NCBI RefSeq assembly: GCF_004000985.1
Contig: NZ_BIMH01000004.1
Coordinates: 124,001 to 188,000, forward strand
DNA from: Paenibacillus validus NBRC 15382
Lineage (GTDB): Bacteria > Bacillota > Bacilli > Paenibacillales > NBRC-103111
DNA: 64,000 bases
Direction: 5' to 3'
Positions within the stretch are counted from its first letter, which is position 1; each line of letters opens with the position of its first letter. The notes below the pieces were generated by a model. It made no database searches. It was not told the DNA's origin and worked only from the letters and a program-made list of their open reading frames with translations. The position numbers and the translations under genes are program-made. This document shows, piece after piece, positions 48,913 through 58,217 of this stretch.

Positions 48913-49676
48913 TCACCATCCCATCTTCGGAAATACATCTCTAAGTTTGATATAGGTCTCCAGGTATACGTCGTACACCTGCCGGTAAACCTCTTGGTTT
49001 GTTGGGTTGGGCGTTTGCTCGCGCTGGATGCGGACCGTCTTGCTCACCGCATCCTCACAATCCCGATACACTCCCGTTCCGACACCTGCCAAGATGGCTG
49101 CGCCTAACGTGGCGGCGGAATCCGAAGAAGGAATACGGAACGCTTTGCCTGTAATATCCGCTTTAATTTGCGTCCACAGCTCACTGTTCGCGGCCCCGCC
49201 GACACTATGCAGCGTATGCACGGGTACGCCGCTTTGCTCGGCCGTCTTTAAATTATGCTGCAGGGACAACGCGCACCCTTCCATAATCGCTCGAATCATA
49301 TGCCCTTTGGTCTTGTCGAAAGACAAGCCGATAAAGACGCCCTTCGCGTCAGGGTCCCAAATCGGCGAACGCTCCCCGGCCATATACGGCAGGAAAACAA
49401 GCCCTTCGCTTCCCGGTCTGATCCGGGAAGCTGCTTCGTTGGCATACCGGAAAAAATCGGACTCGGTTCCCCCGAATTCCCGCTTCATCCAGTTCAAGCT
49501 GCCGCCTCCGACCGTTCCCCCCTGCAGAATCCACCTGTCTTTAACAACGTGACAGCTTAATATCAGCTTCTCGTTCTTAACCGGACGGTCCATGACAATA
49601 CTCATGCCCCCGGCCTGGCCCCCCTGCTCCTGCACTTCCCCGGCATAGACCGCTCCGGCTCCCAAGGTTGCACAGT
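48913..49676 (-). pseudogene. C-terminal half of an FGGY sugar kinase
   Basis: The frame carries the FGGY C-terminal domain: 'CATLGAGAVYAG', 'EQGGQAGGMSIVMDRPV', 'SLNWMKREFGG', 'GLVFLPYMAGERSPIWD', 'GCALSLQHNL', 'HSVGGAANSELWTQIKADI'. The N-terminal domain (about 250 residues with the substrate and phosphate loops) is missing. At about 49676 the sequence turns directly into the 5' two-thirds of a PfkB kinase gene in another frame. So this is one side of a deletion fusion and is not expected to work. Confidence 0.8.
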
Positions 49677-50332
49677 CCTTGTTCGAACAACCGCTGCGTC
49701 CCCTCTTCGACATTCGGACAGCCGGTAAGCCGTTCCACTTCATCGCCGCTTGGAAGCAAAATGTCGGTATGCTGCAAGACAGGGCCGTACCAACCGATCC
49801 ATTTGCGATCCAAGGCAAGCTCGGGTCTAAGATTCGGATCAAACGTCACGATCCCTCCGCCGCGCTTGACTACACGGACCGCTTCATAGCAAAGTTCCCT
49901 GATCGAATCGTTGATGGTCAGGCTGGTGCCGCTGAGGTGCAGCGCCTTCGTCCCCTGCATAAATTGGAGGTCTATGGGCCAAGGGATCTCCACGGCCGCT
50001 GAATCGTTCATATGGAACAGAAAGTCCCGCGAGCCGTCGTCGGAATAAGTGACAAACGCCATCCCCGTCGTCTTGGCATCGCTCCGGTACACGTGCGCAC
50101 ACTGAATTCCATCCTTCATCAGCCGATCCGTGAGGCAGCGTCCGAACGCATCCTGCCCGACCGCTCCAATGATTCCACAGCTTAAGCCCAATTTGGCGAC
50201 GGCGTCGATAAATATAGCCGGCGCGCCGCTCGGATAAGGGCCTGCGAACATCGCTGGCTCCGAAAGCGGAACATTCGTCTCCGTTCGCATGATCTCGACG
50301 AGCAGCTCTCCGATTGTATATACGTGCTCCAT
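49676..50332 (-). pseudogene. N-terminal two-thirds of a PfkB-type sugar kinase, truncated
   Basis: 219 residues of a ribokinase/fructokinase-like protein: 'VYTIGELLVEIMRTE', 'GPYPSGAPAIFIDAVAKLG', 'IGAVGQDAFGRCLTDRLMKD', 'TFDPNLRPELA', 'LLPSGDEVERLTG'. It breaks off after 'RLFEQG', before the catalytic Asp of the 'GAGD' motif, where the FGGY gene fragment begins. The open frame continues to 49577 in unrelated codons. It starts with ATG and follows the upstream dehydrogenase gene by 11 bases. Confidence 0.8.
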
Positions 50333-50343
50333 GAACTCACCTC

Positions 50344-51354
50344 TTATGGCAGTCTGACGACGCCTTTGATCACGGCTTGATCCCGTTTCCCTTCCAATAG
50401 CCCGGTCACATCCTCCAGGGAGAGCTCGGATATAATCGGATCAAGTTCGAATTGCCCGGATTCGATCATGCGGATCGCCCGAACTTGCGTGTCCGGATAC
50501 GTAAAGGAACCGATGATCCGCAGCTCTTTACGGAACACCTCGAACGGCTCGATCGCAACGGCTTTATTCTCCGGATACGCTGCGAATAACAGGATGTCCC
50601 CGCCGCGTTTCGTTGCTTTCATGCATTGCATGAGGACATCGCCGGCGCCGGCGCAATCGACCGTCACGTCCAGATCGATTAATTCCTTGATTTTGTGCTT
50701 CTCGTTTACGGGGTCTATCGTTCGGAAGCCAAGCTTCTCCGCCACATTCCGTTTAATCGCCTGCGGCTCGACGAGCGTAACCTCGCTGGCTCCCTGCAGC
50801 CGCATCGCCTGCAGCATCAACTGACCGATAAAGCCGCCGCCGAAAACAGCCCCGCGATAGCCCGCCTTGACTTGCAGCCGGTCAAGTCCGTGAAGTACGC
50901 ACGAAACCGGTTCGGCTAAACAAGCCTTAAGCGGGTCAGTCCCCGGCTTCATCTTGTAAATCAGCTCCTCGGGAACCGCGCAGTACACGGAAAGTCCTCC
51001 GTTCACATCAACGCCCAGCGCCGTCATGCCGCTGCATAAATGCGGCACCCCTTCCAAACAAGAAACGCAGTTGCCGCACCACCGGTTCGGATTGACCGAA
51101 ACAAAGTCTCCGACCGCCGTGTGACGAATGTCTTTGCCGATTTGCTCCACGACCCCTGCGAATTCATGCCCGATGGTAACGGGAAAGGATGCCGGGTAGG
51201 TGCCGTGGTAAATATGCCGGTCCGTGCCGCAAATCCCGCAAGCGTAAACTTTCACCAGCACCTCCCGGTCTCCAATATGCGGGCGCTCGACATGCCGATA
51301 TTCCATGACTCCCGGTTGATGAAGCAGCAGGGCTGCAAACGTTTCTGTGCTCAT
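50344..51354 (-). CDS. Zinc-dependent alcohol/sorbitol dehydrogenase
   Basis: 336 residues. Catalytic zinc region 'ACGICGTDRHIYHG' and 'GHEFAGVVEQIG', structural zinc Cys in 'RWCGNCVSCLEGVPHLC', NAD loop 'AVFGGGFIGQLMLQA'. It is a polyol dehydrogenase of the sorbitol/threonine type. Its ATG overlaps the permease stop by four bases, so it is translated with the transporter. Together with the second dehydrogenase it suggests that the substrate is a sugar alcohol or a two-step oxidation. Confidence 0.88.
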   Translation of the reverse strand: MSTETFAALLLHQPGVMEYRHVERPHIGDREVLVKVYACGICGTDRHIYHGTYPASFPVTIGHEFAGVVEQIGKDIRHTAVGDFVSVNPNRWCGNCVSCLEGVPHLCSGMTALGVDVNGGLSVYCAVPEELIYKMKPGTDPLKACLAEPVSCVLHGLDRLQVKAGYRGAVFGGGFIGQLMLQAMRLQGASEVTLVEPQAIKRNVAEKLGFRTIDPVNEKHKIKELIDLDVTVDCAGAGDVLMQCMKATKRGGDILLFAAYPENKAVAIEPFEVFRKELRIIGSFTYPDTQVRAIRMIESGQFELDPIISELSLEDVTGLLEGKRDQAVIKGVVRLP

Positions 51355-52169
51355 TTGACGCCTCCCATGGTCATTCCTTGCACCAAATATTTTTGAATGC
51401 AGATGCCGAATATGATTACCGGAAGAATAACCATCGTTCCTGCAGCTGCCACCTCACCCCATCGGATTCCCTCAAAGGTGATAAAGCTGGTAATCGCGAC
51501 CGTCGCCGTCTTGGTCTTGTCACCCGTAAGGATTAACGAGTACAAGAACTCATTCCAGGACATGATGAATGAAAATATACTTGCCGCGGCAATCCCCGGA
51601 GCGGACAACGGTATAGTGACTTTAATAAAAGCCATTAACCGGGATACCCCGTCAATTCTTGCCGCGTCCTCCAGGTCAACCGAGATGCTTTCGAAATAAC
51701 TGCGCATCATCCATAAGATGAACGAAAGGCTGAACGTCATATAAATAAGGACGAGTCCCAAGGTCGTATCCAGCAAATTGAATTGCTTGAACACCAGGTA
51801 AAAAGGCAGTATGACCATAATCGGCGGCGCCATTCGGGTAGAAAGCACCCAGAACGCGAAGTCCTCTTTCTTGCGCATCGGGAAACGCACCAGCGCATAG
51901 GCAGCCGGAATACCGATCAGCAAACTGAACAACGTGCTCAGGAAACCGACTTTGACGCTGTTGAAGTAATAATGTAAGAAAGAACCGTCTTCCAGCACCT
52001 TGGAGTAGTTGGTATACGTAGGTGTGAATATGAACTTGGGCGGCAAGCTGAACGCGTCCACCCGCGTTTTTAAAGACGTCATCACCAGCCACAGGATCGG
52101 GAACACAAATGCGGCAATCATCGCCCATAGCAGGATGTTAAAAATAACGTCTTGAACCTTTCTAGGCAC
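51351..52169 (-). CDS. Carbohydrate ABC transporter permease (MalG-type)
   Basis: 272 residues with six transmembrane helices and the EAA motif near 'YFESISVDLEDAARIDGVSR' (about 175). It pairs with the MalF-type permease. There is no ATPase gene in the operon, as usual in Firmicutes, where MsmX-type ATPases serve several transporters. Gap to the preceding permease is six bases. Confidence 0.9.
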   Translation of the reverse strand: MPRKVQDVIFNILLWAMIAAFVFPILWLVMTSLKTRVDAFSLPPKFIFTPTYTNYSKVLEDGSFLHYYFNSVKVGFLSTLFSLLIGIPAAYALVRFPMRKKEDFAFWVLSTRMAPPIMVILPFYLVFKQFNLLDTTLGLVLIYMTFSLSFILWMMRSYFESISVDLEDAARIDGVSRLMAFIKVTIPLSAPGIAAASIFSFIMSWNEFLYSLILTGDKTKTATVAITSFITFEGIRWGEVAAAGTMVILPVIIFGICIQKYLVQGMTMGGVK

Positions 52170-52175
52170 GAATGA

Positions 52176-53069
52176 TCACCCCTTTCTAGCTAAATTAATG
52201 ACAAATTTCGAGATCGTCGTAATGATGAACAGCATCGTTAAACCCAAGGATGCGGCATAACCTACATTCATGAAATTGAAGCCGGTCAAATACCCGAACA
52301 TATTCAACGTCTCCGTTGCGGTTCCAGGTCCGCCCTTCGTCATCACGTAGATCGTATCGAACCACCGGAACAAATCCATAAACCGGAAGACGAAGGCTAT
52401 GACCAGATAAGGTTGAATAAGCGGCAGCGTCAAATGCACGAACTTCTGAACGCTGGAAGCGCCATCCACCGTCGCCGCTTCATAGGGCTCATCCGGAAGC
52501 GATTGAAGCCCCGCAAGGACGACAAGCGCCACGAACGGCGTCCATTCCCAAACATCTACGGCAATAACCGCCCAGATCGCCGTCTTCTCGCCCGCCAGCC
52601 ATGCCTGCGGTGCGAATCCGAGCTGCCCTAACGTATAATTAATGATCCCGAATTGAGGGTCAAACATCATCACCCAGATTAACCCGACAACGACGGGAGT
52701 CGTGATCGTCGGAAGCAAGAACAGCGTCTTGGCGAGACCGCTGCCGAAAAACTTTCTCGACATGAGGAGTGCAAGCGCGGCCCCCAGAATCATTTCAATG
52801 AAGATCGAAGAGAGCATGAAGGTGAACGTGGTAGACAACGACCCCCAAAAGCGGGAATCGTTAAGCATGAACCAATAGTTGCCTACTCCTGTAAAATGCT
52901 TATTATAGGGCTCCGATAAGAAGTAATGCTGCGTGCTTGTAAATAAAGCATAGACGGTCGGAAAAACCGTTACAGCCAGCAAAAATATAAAAATGGGGGC
53001 CACCAGCAGTTTAGGGGCGGAATCCGTCTCCAGCGAAAATAACAACTTCAGTCTTTTTTTGGATAACAT
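52176..53069 (-). CDS. Carbohydrate ABC transporter permease (MalF-type)
   Basis: 297 residues, six transmembrane helices, EAA loop around 'DEPYEAATVDGASSVQKFVH' (about 195). It forms the inner-membrane channel with the MalG-type partner and takes its substrate from the lipoprotein encoded just upstream. Confidence 0.9.
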   Translation of the reverse strand: MLSKKRLKLLFSLETDSAPKLLVAPIFIFLLAVTVFPTVYALFTSTQHYFLSEPYNKHFTGVGNYWFMLNDSRFWGSLSTTFTFMLSSIFIEMILGAALALLMSRKFFGSGLAKTLFLLPTITTPVVVGLIWVMMFDPQFGIINYTLGQLGFAPQAWLAGEKTAIWAVIAVDVWEWTPFVALVVLAGLQSLPDEPYEAATVDGASSVQKFVHLTLPLIQPYLVIAFVFRFMDLFRWFDTIYVMTKGGPGTATETLNMFGYLTGFNFMNVGYAASLGLTMLFIITTISKFVINLARKG

Positions 53070-53134
53070 TATGCGGATCGAACCTCCATCATACCGGGCG
53101 GCACCTTATCGGAACCGCCCACCCGAATCCTTCA

Positions 53135-54454
53135 TTATTTAAAGTATTGTTCGATATCCTTCTGCGCTGCGTCGAGCGCCTCTTTGGCATTCCGGTTGAC
53201 CAGCACTTCGCTTACCGCGATGCCCAGACGGTCGCCCATTCTTTTCCATTCCTTGATTCTCGGACGATAATCGGGATTTGCTTTATCCATGCTTTGCACC
53301 GTTACGTCAATCCAGCCCGGGTAATTGTACTTGTTGCGGAAGCTCTGGTCTTCCCACACGGATTTCCGGGTGGCGTCGCCGCGCATGCCGTCAATTGCCG
53401 TTTTGAGCTGAATCTCCTTGCTGGTCGCCCAGGACATAAATTGGAAGGCGGCCTCTTGATGCTTGGAGCCTTTCGGGATCACAAGACCCGCCGTATAGAC
53501 GCTCGGAGAGCTGCCGGCCGGACCGCTCGGAACAGGAGCATATCCGATCTTGCCTACAACCTTCGAGTTTTCAGGGCTTTCCAGCCTGGATGCGAAGTTT
53601 GTGGCATCGATCGCCATAGCCACGGTGCCCTGCTGAACCGCCAGCTGCACTTGGTCCCAACTGAAGTTGGAGGCGCCCGGAGGGGCAGAATTTTTCAGCA
53701 GCTCCGCATAAACCTCGGTTGCCTTAATCGCTTCGGGGCTATTGACGACCGGTTTGCCGTCTACCAGCCATTTGCCGCCGAACGCGTTATAGAATCCGGC
53801 CCAAACATAAATGTTCATGCCTTCTCCGCGCATTCCGCGCAGCGCGATCCCGTATTTGCCGTCTTTCGTTAATGCTTTCGCCGTTGTGACAAGCTCGTCA
53901 ATCGTTCCCGGAGGCTTCGTAATTCCGGCCTTCTCGAACATTTCTTTGTTGTACATCAGCATCGTGCTCTCGCCGTAGAAAGGCAGTCCGTACGTTTTGT
54001 TGTCCGTTTTGAAAGCATTAAGAAATCCTTCAAGGAAATCCTTCGATTGCACGGTGGCTTCGTTTTTGGCGATCATGTCATCCAGGGGTGCTACCCAGCC
54101 GGCCTTGGCATATTGCGTAGTGAACATCATATCCATCATAACGACGTCATATTGATCGGAATTGGAAGCAAGCGCCAGCTCCGTCTTGGAATGCAGTTCT
54201 TCTTGCGGCAAAATATCAAATTTGACCTTAATACCGGTTTGCTTCTCGAAATCGGGCAGCATGGCTTTAATCGCATCTACGGCCGTATGCTGCTGCATGG
54301 CAGCGGTAATCGTCACCGCCTGCTTCGCTTCCCCCTCTTTGGCAGCACCGCCGCCTTCACTCTGACCGCCGGCGGAACAAGCGGCAAGCAGTCCGGACAT
54401 GACCATCATTCCTGATAAAGCAAAGGCTGATTTGCTTTTCCATGTTTTGCTCAT
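53135..54454 (-). CDS. Sugar ABC transporter substrate-binding lipoprotein
   Basis: 439 residues from ATG 54454 behind AGGGGAAGATG. A signal peptide ends with the lipobox 'GLLAACS', so the protein is a lipid-anchored surface receptor. The rest is a family 1 solute-binding protein ('TAAMQQHTAVDAIKAMLPDF', 'DVVMMDMMFTTQYAKAGW', 'FMSWATSKEIQLKTAIDG'). An upstream-extended frame has no supporting signals. It captures a sugar or polyol. Confidence 0.92.
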   Translation of the reverse strand: MSKTWKSKSAFALSGMMVMSGLLAACSAGGQSEGGGAAKEGEAKQAVTITAAMQQHTAVDAIKAMLPDFEKQTGIKVKFDILPQEELHSKTELALASNSDQYDVVMMDMMFTTQYAKAGWVAPLDDMIAKNEATVQSKDFLEGFLNAFKTDNKTYGLPFYGESTMLMYNKEMFEKAGITKPPGTIDELVTTAKALTKDGKYGIALRGMRGEGMNIYVWAGFYNAFGGKWLVDGKPVVNSPEAIKATEVYAELLKNSAPPGASNFSWDQVQLAVQQGTVAMAIDATNFASRLESPENSKVVGKIGYAPVPSGPAGSSPSVYTAGLVIPKGSKHQEAAFQFMSWATSKEIQLKTAIDGMRGDATRKSVWEDQSFRNKYNYPGWIDVTVQSMDKANPDYRPRIKEWKRMGDRLGIAVSEVLVNRNAKEALDAAQKDIEQYFK

Positions 54455-54493
54455 TTTTTCATCTTCCCCTTTTAGAAAGTTATTAGGACGATT

Positions 54494-54505
54494 CCAAACG
54501 TTTGG
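54494..54505. promoter_or_regulatory. Palindrome upstream of the binding-protein gene
   Basis: CCAAACGTTTGG, a perfect 12-bp palindrome with a central CG, about 40 bases upstream of the binding-protein start. It resembles a LacI-type operator. Confidence 0.4.
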
Positions 54506-54567
54506 TCCAGCACCGCGTATGTTTTTATCATCACCTCCCACAAGATTAAAATAAGAAACGCGCCAAT

Positions 54568-55515
54568 CTACAAAGGCTTGACCGTTACCTGCCGCAGCAT
54601 CTCCTGCATGCCGGCTGCATGCACGTGCCCGGCAATCGGATATAAGGCGTTGGAAGCGGCGGCGGCGGTTCCCCATGCAACGGCTTCGATCATGCTGGAC
54701 GCTGCAGGCTTATCCCCGAGAAGATCGAGAAAGTTGGCTGTCCCCCCCACCAAAGCGTCCCCGCAGCCTACCGTATTCACCGCATCAATAACGGGCGGCA
54801 GAACCTGCCATGCCTGATTCTCCGATACGACGAGCGATCCGTCTTTGTCCAGGGAAACGACTACCCATGAGATGCCTTGGGCGATCAGGGTTCTGGCCAT
54901 ATGGATTACGCTTTCGGCACTGTCCGCGCGTTGACCGGTCAATTGGGCCAATTCGTCCCGATTAGGTTTAAGAAGGAAGGGAGCGCTTTCAATTGCTGCA
55001 CGTAAGCTCTCTCCGCTGGAATCGAGAATCGTGAGCGCCCCCGCCTCCTTCGCAGCCTGGATAAGCTCCGCATAAGCGTGAATCTGAAGACCTCTCGGCA
55101 AACTGCCCGAAAAACTGATCACGCTGCTCTTGGCCGCCAAATCCTTCACTTTGACCTTCATCTCTTGCCATTCAACCGCGCTAATCTCAGGGCCGGGCTC
55201 TAAAATCTCGGTTTGGGTTCCCAAACTTTGATCGATGATGTTGAATGCTTCCCGGGTTTGACCGGTTACCCAGACGGGATCGCTTGCAATTCCTCTGGCG
55301 CGCAATTGCTGATCGACGAATCGCCCCGTGTCTCCGCCGAGGAAACCGGAAGCGGTTACATCGGAACCCAATAAACGCGCAACCTTGGCCACGTTATTGC
55401 CTTTCCCTCCAGGCTCGGCGGCAATTTCCGCAACGCGGTTCACGCTGTTTATCCGGAAACGTTCGATATAATGAACTTTGTCTATAGCGGCATTTAAAGT
55501 AATGGTTGTAATCAT
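54568..55515 (-). CDS. PfkB family sugar-phosphate kinase (1-phosphofructokinase/LacC-like)
   Basis: 315 residues from ATG 55515, with AGGGG nine bases upstream. 'ITLNAAIDKVHYIERF' at the N-terminus, 'GGKGNNVAKVARLLG' for the substrate loop, 'VVSLDKDGSLVV' and the ATP-site 'NTVGCGDALVGGTANFL' with the catalytic Asp. It matches FruK/LacC-type tagatose- or fructose-phosphate kinases. It is the first gene of the operon, behind four TTTCG repeats. Confidence 0.9.
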   Translation of the reverse strand: MITTITLNAAIDKVHYIERFRINSVNRVAEIAAEPGGKGNNVAKVARLLGSDVTASGFLGGDTGRFVDQQLRARGIASDPVWVTGQTREAFNIIDQSLGTQTEILEPGPEISAVEWQEMKVKVKDLAAKSSVISFSGSLPRGLQIHAYAELIQAAKEAGALTILDSSGESLRAAIESAPFLLKPNRDELAQLTGQRADSAESVIHMARTLIAQGISWVVVSLDKDGSLVVSENQAWQVLPPVIDAVNTVGCGDALVGGTANFLDLLGDKPAASSMIEAVAWGTAAAASNALYPIAGHVHAAGMQEMLRQVTVKPL

Positions 55516-55560
55516 CAAATCATCCCCTATGAAGTCGCTCACTTGAACAATGAAAATATG

Positions 55561-55621
55561 TTTCGTAATCATATGTTTTTAGTTTCGTTTTATTTCGATT
55601 TAATTCAATGATATTTCGTTT
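55561..55621 (-). promoter_or_regulatory. DeoR-type operator array: four TTTCG repeats
   Basis: TTTCGTAA (55561), TTTCGTTT (55583), TTTCGATT (55593) and TTTCGTTT (55614), spaced about 22, 10 and 21 bases, i.e. on one face of the helix. The same octamer occurs before the DeoR gene. Confidence 0.6.
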
Positions 55622-55730
55622 AATTATTTTTGTCAATCCTTACTTTGCAAATTTTACAATTCGAAAACGCAGGTATATGATGCGAGCAAAAAAACTTGAT
55701 GGCTCCAAGGCTGCCGGCATTCCTTAGACA

Positions 55731-55776
55731 AAAAAATGCCCCTGTCTGCGTCAGCAGCCCTAAACGGGGCTATTGA
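55731..55776 (-). terminator. Probable terminator of the 249-aa gene
   Basis: GCCCC (near 55740) / GGGGC (near 55766) pair with TTTTTTT on the minus strand after the upper arm. Confidence 0.5.
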
Positions 55777-55838
55777 CAACAGAAGGGGCTTGGGAAGCAG
55801 CTCAAGTCCGCGGCAAGAAGCTGTCGCTTTGCCGGATG

Positions 55839-56588
55839 TTACCTGACGTATTTGTTAAAATCAACGGCAAACTCGACATAATAACTGGTGTTGCTCTTAT
55901 CGAACACCTTCAGCACAGCCGGCTTGGTGAAATCAATCTCGCTGACAGGAAAGTTCGCCAGTTTGTACCGGCTGTAATACTCATCGACCGATACGTCGGT
56001 CGGCTCAATCACTTTGTTTCCTTGTACCAACACGACGGCAAACCCTTTGGCGAATCCTTTATAAAAATTAACATGAAAACCGAGCTTATTGTAATCGATG
56101 TACTTTTTCGCCGTCGCTGCATCGATGAGCTTGTCTTCCTTATAGTAGGATAAGCCTGAGGCTGACGCTACCATCTCGTACGGCGGTTCAATGTTGGCCT
56201 CGTATACAAGCGGGCTTTCGTATTCGCTCTTCTTGGGCGGCGAATAGGTCACAGGAAGCATAAAGGGCTTGCCGCATTCCAGCAAACAGCTCTTCCCCAG
56301 CGCAATCGCCTCTTTGATCTTCGCGTCGTCGATTGCGTATATATACGCCGGCTTGACGGCGGCAGCCGGCGGGGCCGATTGCTGCTGCGGCGCAGCTTGT
56401 GTATTCTCCTTATTGGGCGCCTCGGTTTGTGGAGCGTTCGCTATCACGGGTTCTTGTTTCGGAGTCGGGACGGACTGACTTGCGGTTTGCACGGCAGGCG
56501 CTTTCTTGGAGTCGGTGACGATAATAAACGCGACAACACCCCATACGCCGAGTACGACCAAAGCGAGAAAAGATAGTACATATTTCAT
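55839..56588 (-). CDS. Hypothetical membrane-anchored protein with Pro/Gln-rich linker
   Basis: 249 residues with a GGGGGATG signal. One N-terminal transmembrane segment ('FLALVVLGVWGVVAFIIV') is followed by a disordered Pro/Gln/Ala-rich linker (about 30-80) and a folded domain (about 85-249) with 'AIALGKSCLLECGKPFMLP' carrying two Cys that could pair. The promoter TTGATT-16-TATAAT lies at 56662-56689. No family recognised. Confidence 0.65.
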   Translation of the reverse strand: MKYVLSFLALVVLGVWGVVAFIIVTDSKKAPAVQTASQSVPTPKQEPVIANAPQTEAPNKENTQAAPQQQSAPPAAAVKPAYIYAIDDAKIKEAIALGKSCLLECGKPFMLPVTYSPPKKSEYESPLVYEANIEPPYEMVASASGLSYYKEDKLIDAATAKKYIDYNKLGFHVNFYKGFAKGFAVVLVQGNKVIEPTDVSVDEYYSRYKLANFPVSEIDFTKPAVLKVFDKSNTSYYVEFAVDFNKYVR

Positions 56589-56661
56589 TGCATTGCATCC
56601 CCCAAGTTGTTAGTTACGTTACATTATTAGTTCGTAAACCCTATTGACTTTCCTACGAGCT

Positions 56662-56689
56662 ATTATATAGGAGTAACTTAAAAAATCAA
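56662..56689 (-). promoter_or_regulatory. Promoter of the 249-aa protein gene
   Basis: -35 TTGATT at 56684-56689, 16-base spacer, -10 TATAAT at 56662-56667, minus strand. Confidence 0.6.
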
Positions 56690-56742
56690 TATATGCGATA
56701 TTCATAATTTCATCCGTTTCCATAAAAATCCATGACGATGTA

Positions 56743-56771
56743 TTGATTAATCGTCATGAAAGCGCTACAAT
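56743..56771 (+). promoter_or_regulatory. Promoter of the 76-aa gene with an overlapping cre-like site
   Basis: -35 TTGATT at 56743-56748, 17-base spacer, -10 TACAAT at 56766-56771. TGAAAGCGCTACAA inside it is 13 of 14 to the cre consensus TGWAARCGYTWNCW. Confidence 0.5.
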
Positions 56772-56834
56772 ATAAGAAGCATATCTCAAATTTATACTTC
56801 ATCTTAATCCTCATAAGAAGGGAATTGATTAGCA

Positions 56835-57065
56835 ATGCCCCCACTGAAAACTTATGAAGGTTTTAAAGAAAGGTTCGAAGAGATGCAGGATTTGTCTTTC
56901 GATTGCTACCGAACCGATCCTCAGTTGTTTGGCATTATTGATAGCTTAGTCAGGCTCGGCGGTATGCTAACCGAATCAGCTCCGGAAACTTATGTTCGCA
57001 GTCAATTGGAAACGGCCTACAACGGCTTGAAGAAGTATAAGGAAGAACGGATGAGCAGCCTTTAG
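56835..57065 (+). CDS. Small hypothetical protein, 76 aa
   Basis: A helical, slightly acidic protein ('FKERFEEMQDLSFDCYRTD', then 'ETYVRSQLETAYNGLKKYKE') with no recognisable family. An AAGGGAA signal precedes the ATG, and a promoter with a cre-like site lies 60 bases upstream, so it may respond to carbon status. Confidence 0.55.
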   Translation: MPPLKTYEGFKERFEEMQDLSFDCYRTDPQLFGIIDSLVRLGGMLTESAPETYVRSQLETAYNGLKKYKEERMSSL

Positions 57066-57158
57066 CGCTGCTCTTTTTGTTTGTGTCTCCGGCATTTGCA
57101 TGCTGAAATACATTTGGTATCATGATATAGGGACGACTCATGACGAGGAGAGGTTCGA

Positions 57159-58142
57159 ATGAAAGCCTTACTACTGAAAGCCCCCGGTAAACCGGATACG
57201 CTAACCGTATCGGAATTACCGGTGCCGGAACCGGGTCCGGGAGAAATTCGGGTGCGGGTTCGCGCAGCAAGCTTGAATCCCATTGATTATAAAGTTTCAC
57301 TGAACGGGCATCCCGACTGGGTCTACCCTTTCGTGCTCGGCGTGGATGTGGCCGGGGTCGTCGATACCGTCGGTGAAGGCGTCACGCAGTGGTCGCCCGG
57401 AGACCGCGTGGTGTATCACGGCAGCTTCGTTAAGCCGGGAGGCTATGCGGAGTACAGCGTCACCAAGGCGCACACGGCTGCTTCCATTCCTGAGGGCATA
57501 TCGTTCGTGGAAGCCGCAGCTTTTCCTTGTGCGGGATTGACGGCTTATCAAGCACTGCAAAGAAAAATGCGTCTCCAGGCGGGCCAATCCATCCTGGTGC
57601 ACGCCGGAGCCGGGGGTGTCGGCGGCTATGCGATTCAATTGGCGCGGACGTTCGGCTCTTCCACCATCATCACCACGACTTCCCCTGCCAACTTTGAATA
57701 TGTGAAGAGCCTCGGAGCGCACTTGGCGATCGATTACAACCATGAGAACGTACGCGAAAGGGTCATGGAGGCGACTAACGGCCTTGGCGTGGATTGTATC
57801 CTCAATTCGATCAATCGAAGTACGGCCCAGGAGGATTTATCCATGCTGTCATTCGGAGGACAACTGGCTTGCATCGCCGGCGCTCCGGAAACGGTTGCCG
57901 ACTTCCAGCCGTCCCACCAAACGTTCACGGTTCACAAAATGATGCTGGGTGGAGCACATGTATCCGGAGATGTCCGAGCCGAGCAAGAGCTTGGCCAAAT
58001 GGCGGCCGAATTCATGGAGCTGATGACAGCTAAGAAGGTGGAGCCGATGGTAACGGAAGTCATCTCGCTGAAGGATGTGCCGGAGGCGCTGATCCGCTTA
58101 TCGCAAAGACATGTCAGAGGCAAAATTGTAGCGGAGCTGTAA
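57159..58142 (+). CDS. NADPH:quinone reductase, medium-chain family
   Basis: 327 residues with a GAGGAGAGG signal. Zinc-less medium-chain reductase: 'LNPIDYKVSLNGHPDW', 'LGVDVAGVVDTVGEG', the NADPH loop 'VHAGAGGVGGYAIQLARTFG'. It reduces quinones or unsaturated carbonyls and may serve in detoxification. A terminator follows. Confidence 0.9.
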   Translation: MKALLLKAPGKPDTLTVSELPVPEPGPGEIRVRVRAASLNPIDYKVSLNGHPDWVYPFVLGVDVAGVVDTVGEGVTQWSPGDRVVYHGSFVKPGGYAEYSVTKAHTAASIPEGISFVEAAAFPCAGLTAYQALQRKMRLQAGQSILVHAGAGGVGGYAIQLARTFGSSTIITTTSPANFEYVKSLGAHLAIDYNHENVRERVMEATNGLGVDCILNSINRSTAQEDLSMLSFGGQLACIAGAPETVADFQPSHQTFTVHKMMLGGAHVSGDVRAEQELGQMAAEFMELMTAKKVEPMVTEVISLKDVPEALIRLSQRHVRGKIVAEL

Positions 58143-58156
58143 GCTCAGCCTGCCGG

Positions 58157-58199
58157 AGAAGGGTGTCCGGGACAAGCGTCCTGAGCCCTTCTTTTTTAC
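58157..58199 (+). terminator. Terminator after the quinone reductase gene
   Basis: AGAAGGG(TGTCC)... / ...(TCCTGA)GCCCTTCT stem followed by TTTTTT. Confidence 0.8.
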
Positions 58200-58217
58200 T
58201 TTAGAAAAGGTTAGGGC

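Larger units (their letters stand above)
55516..55838. other. Intergenic region before the polyol operon
   Basis: 323 bases. It holds four TTTCG repeats (55561-55621) and a hairpin at 55731-55776. About 100 bases in between (55622-55730) have no supported feature. Confidence 0.6.

Noticed and set aside
55561-55621. TTTCG array considered as an origin-like DnaA-box cluster
   Set aside because: DnaA boxes are TTATCCACA; the present octamers fit a DeoR-type operator instead.
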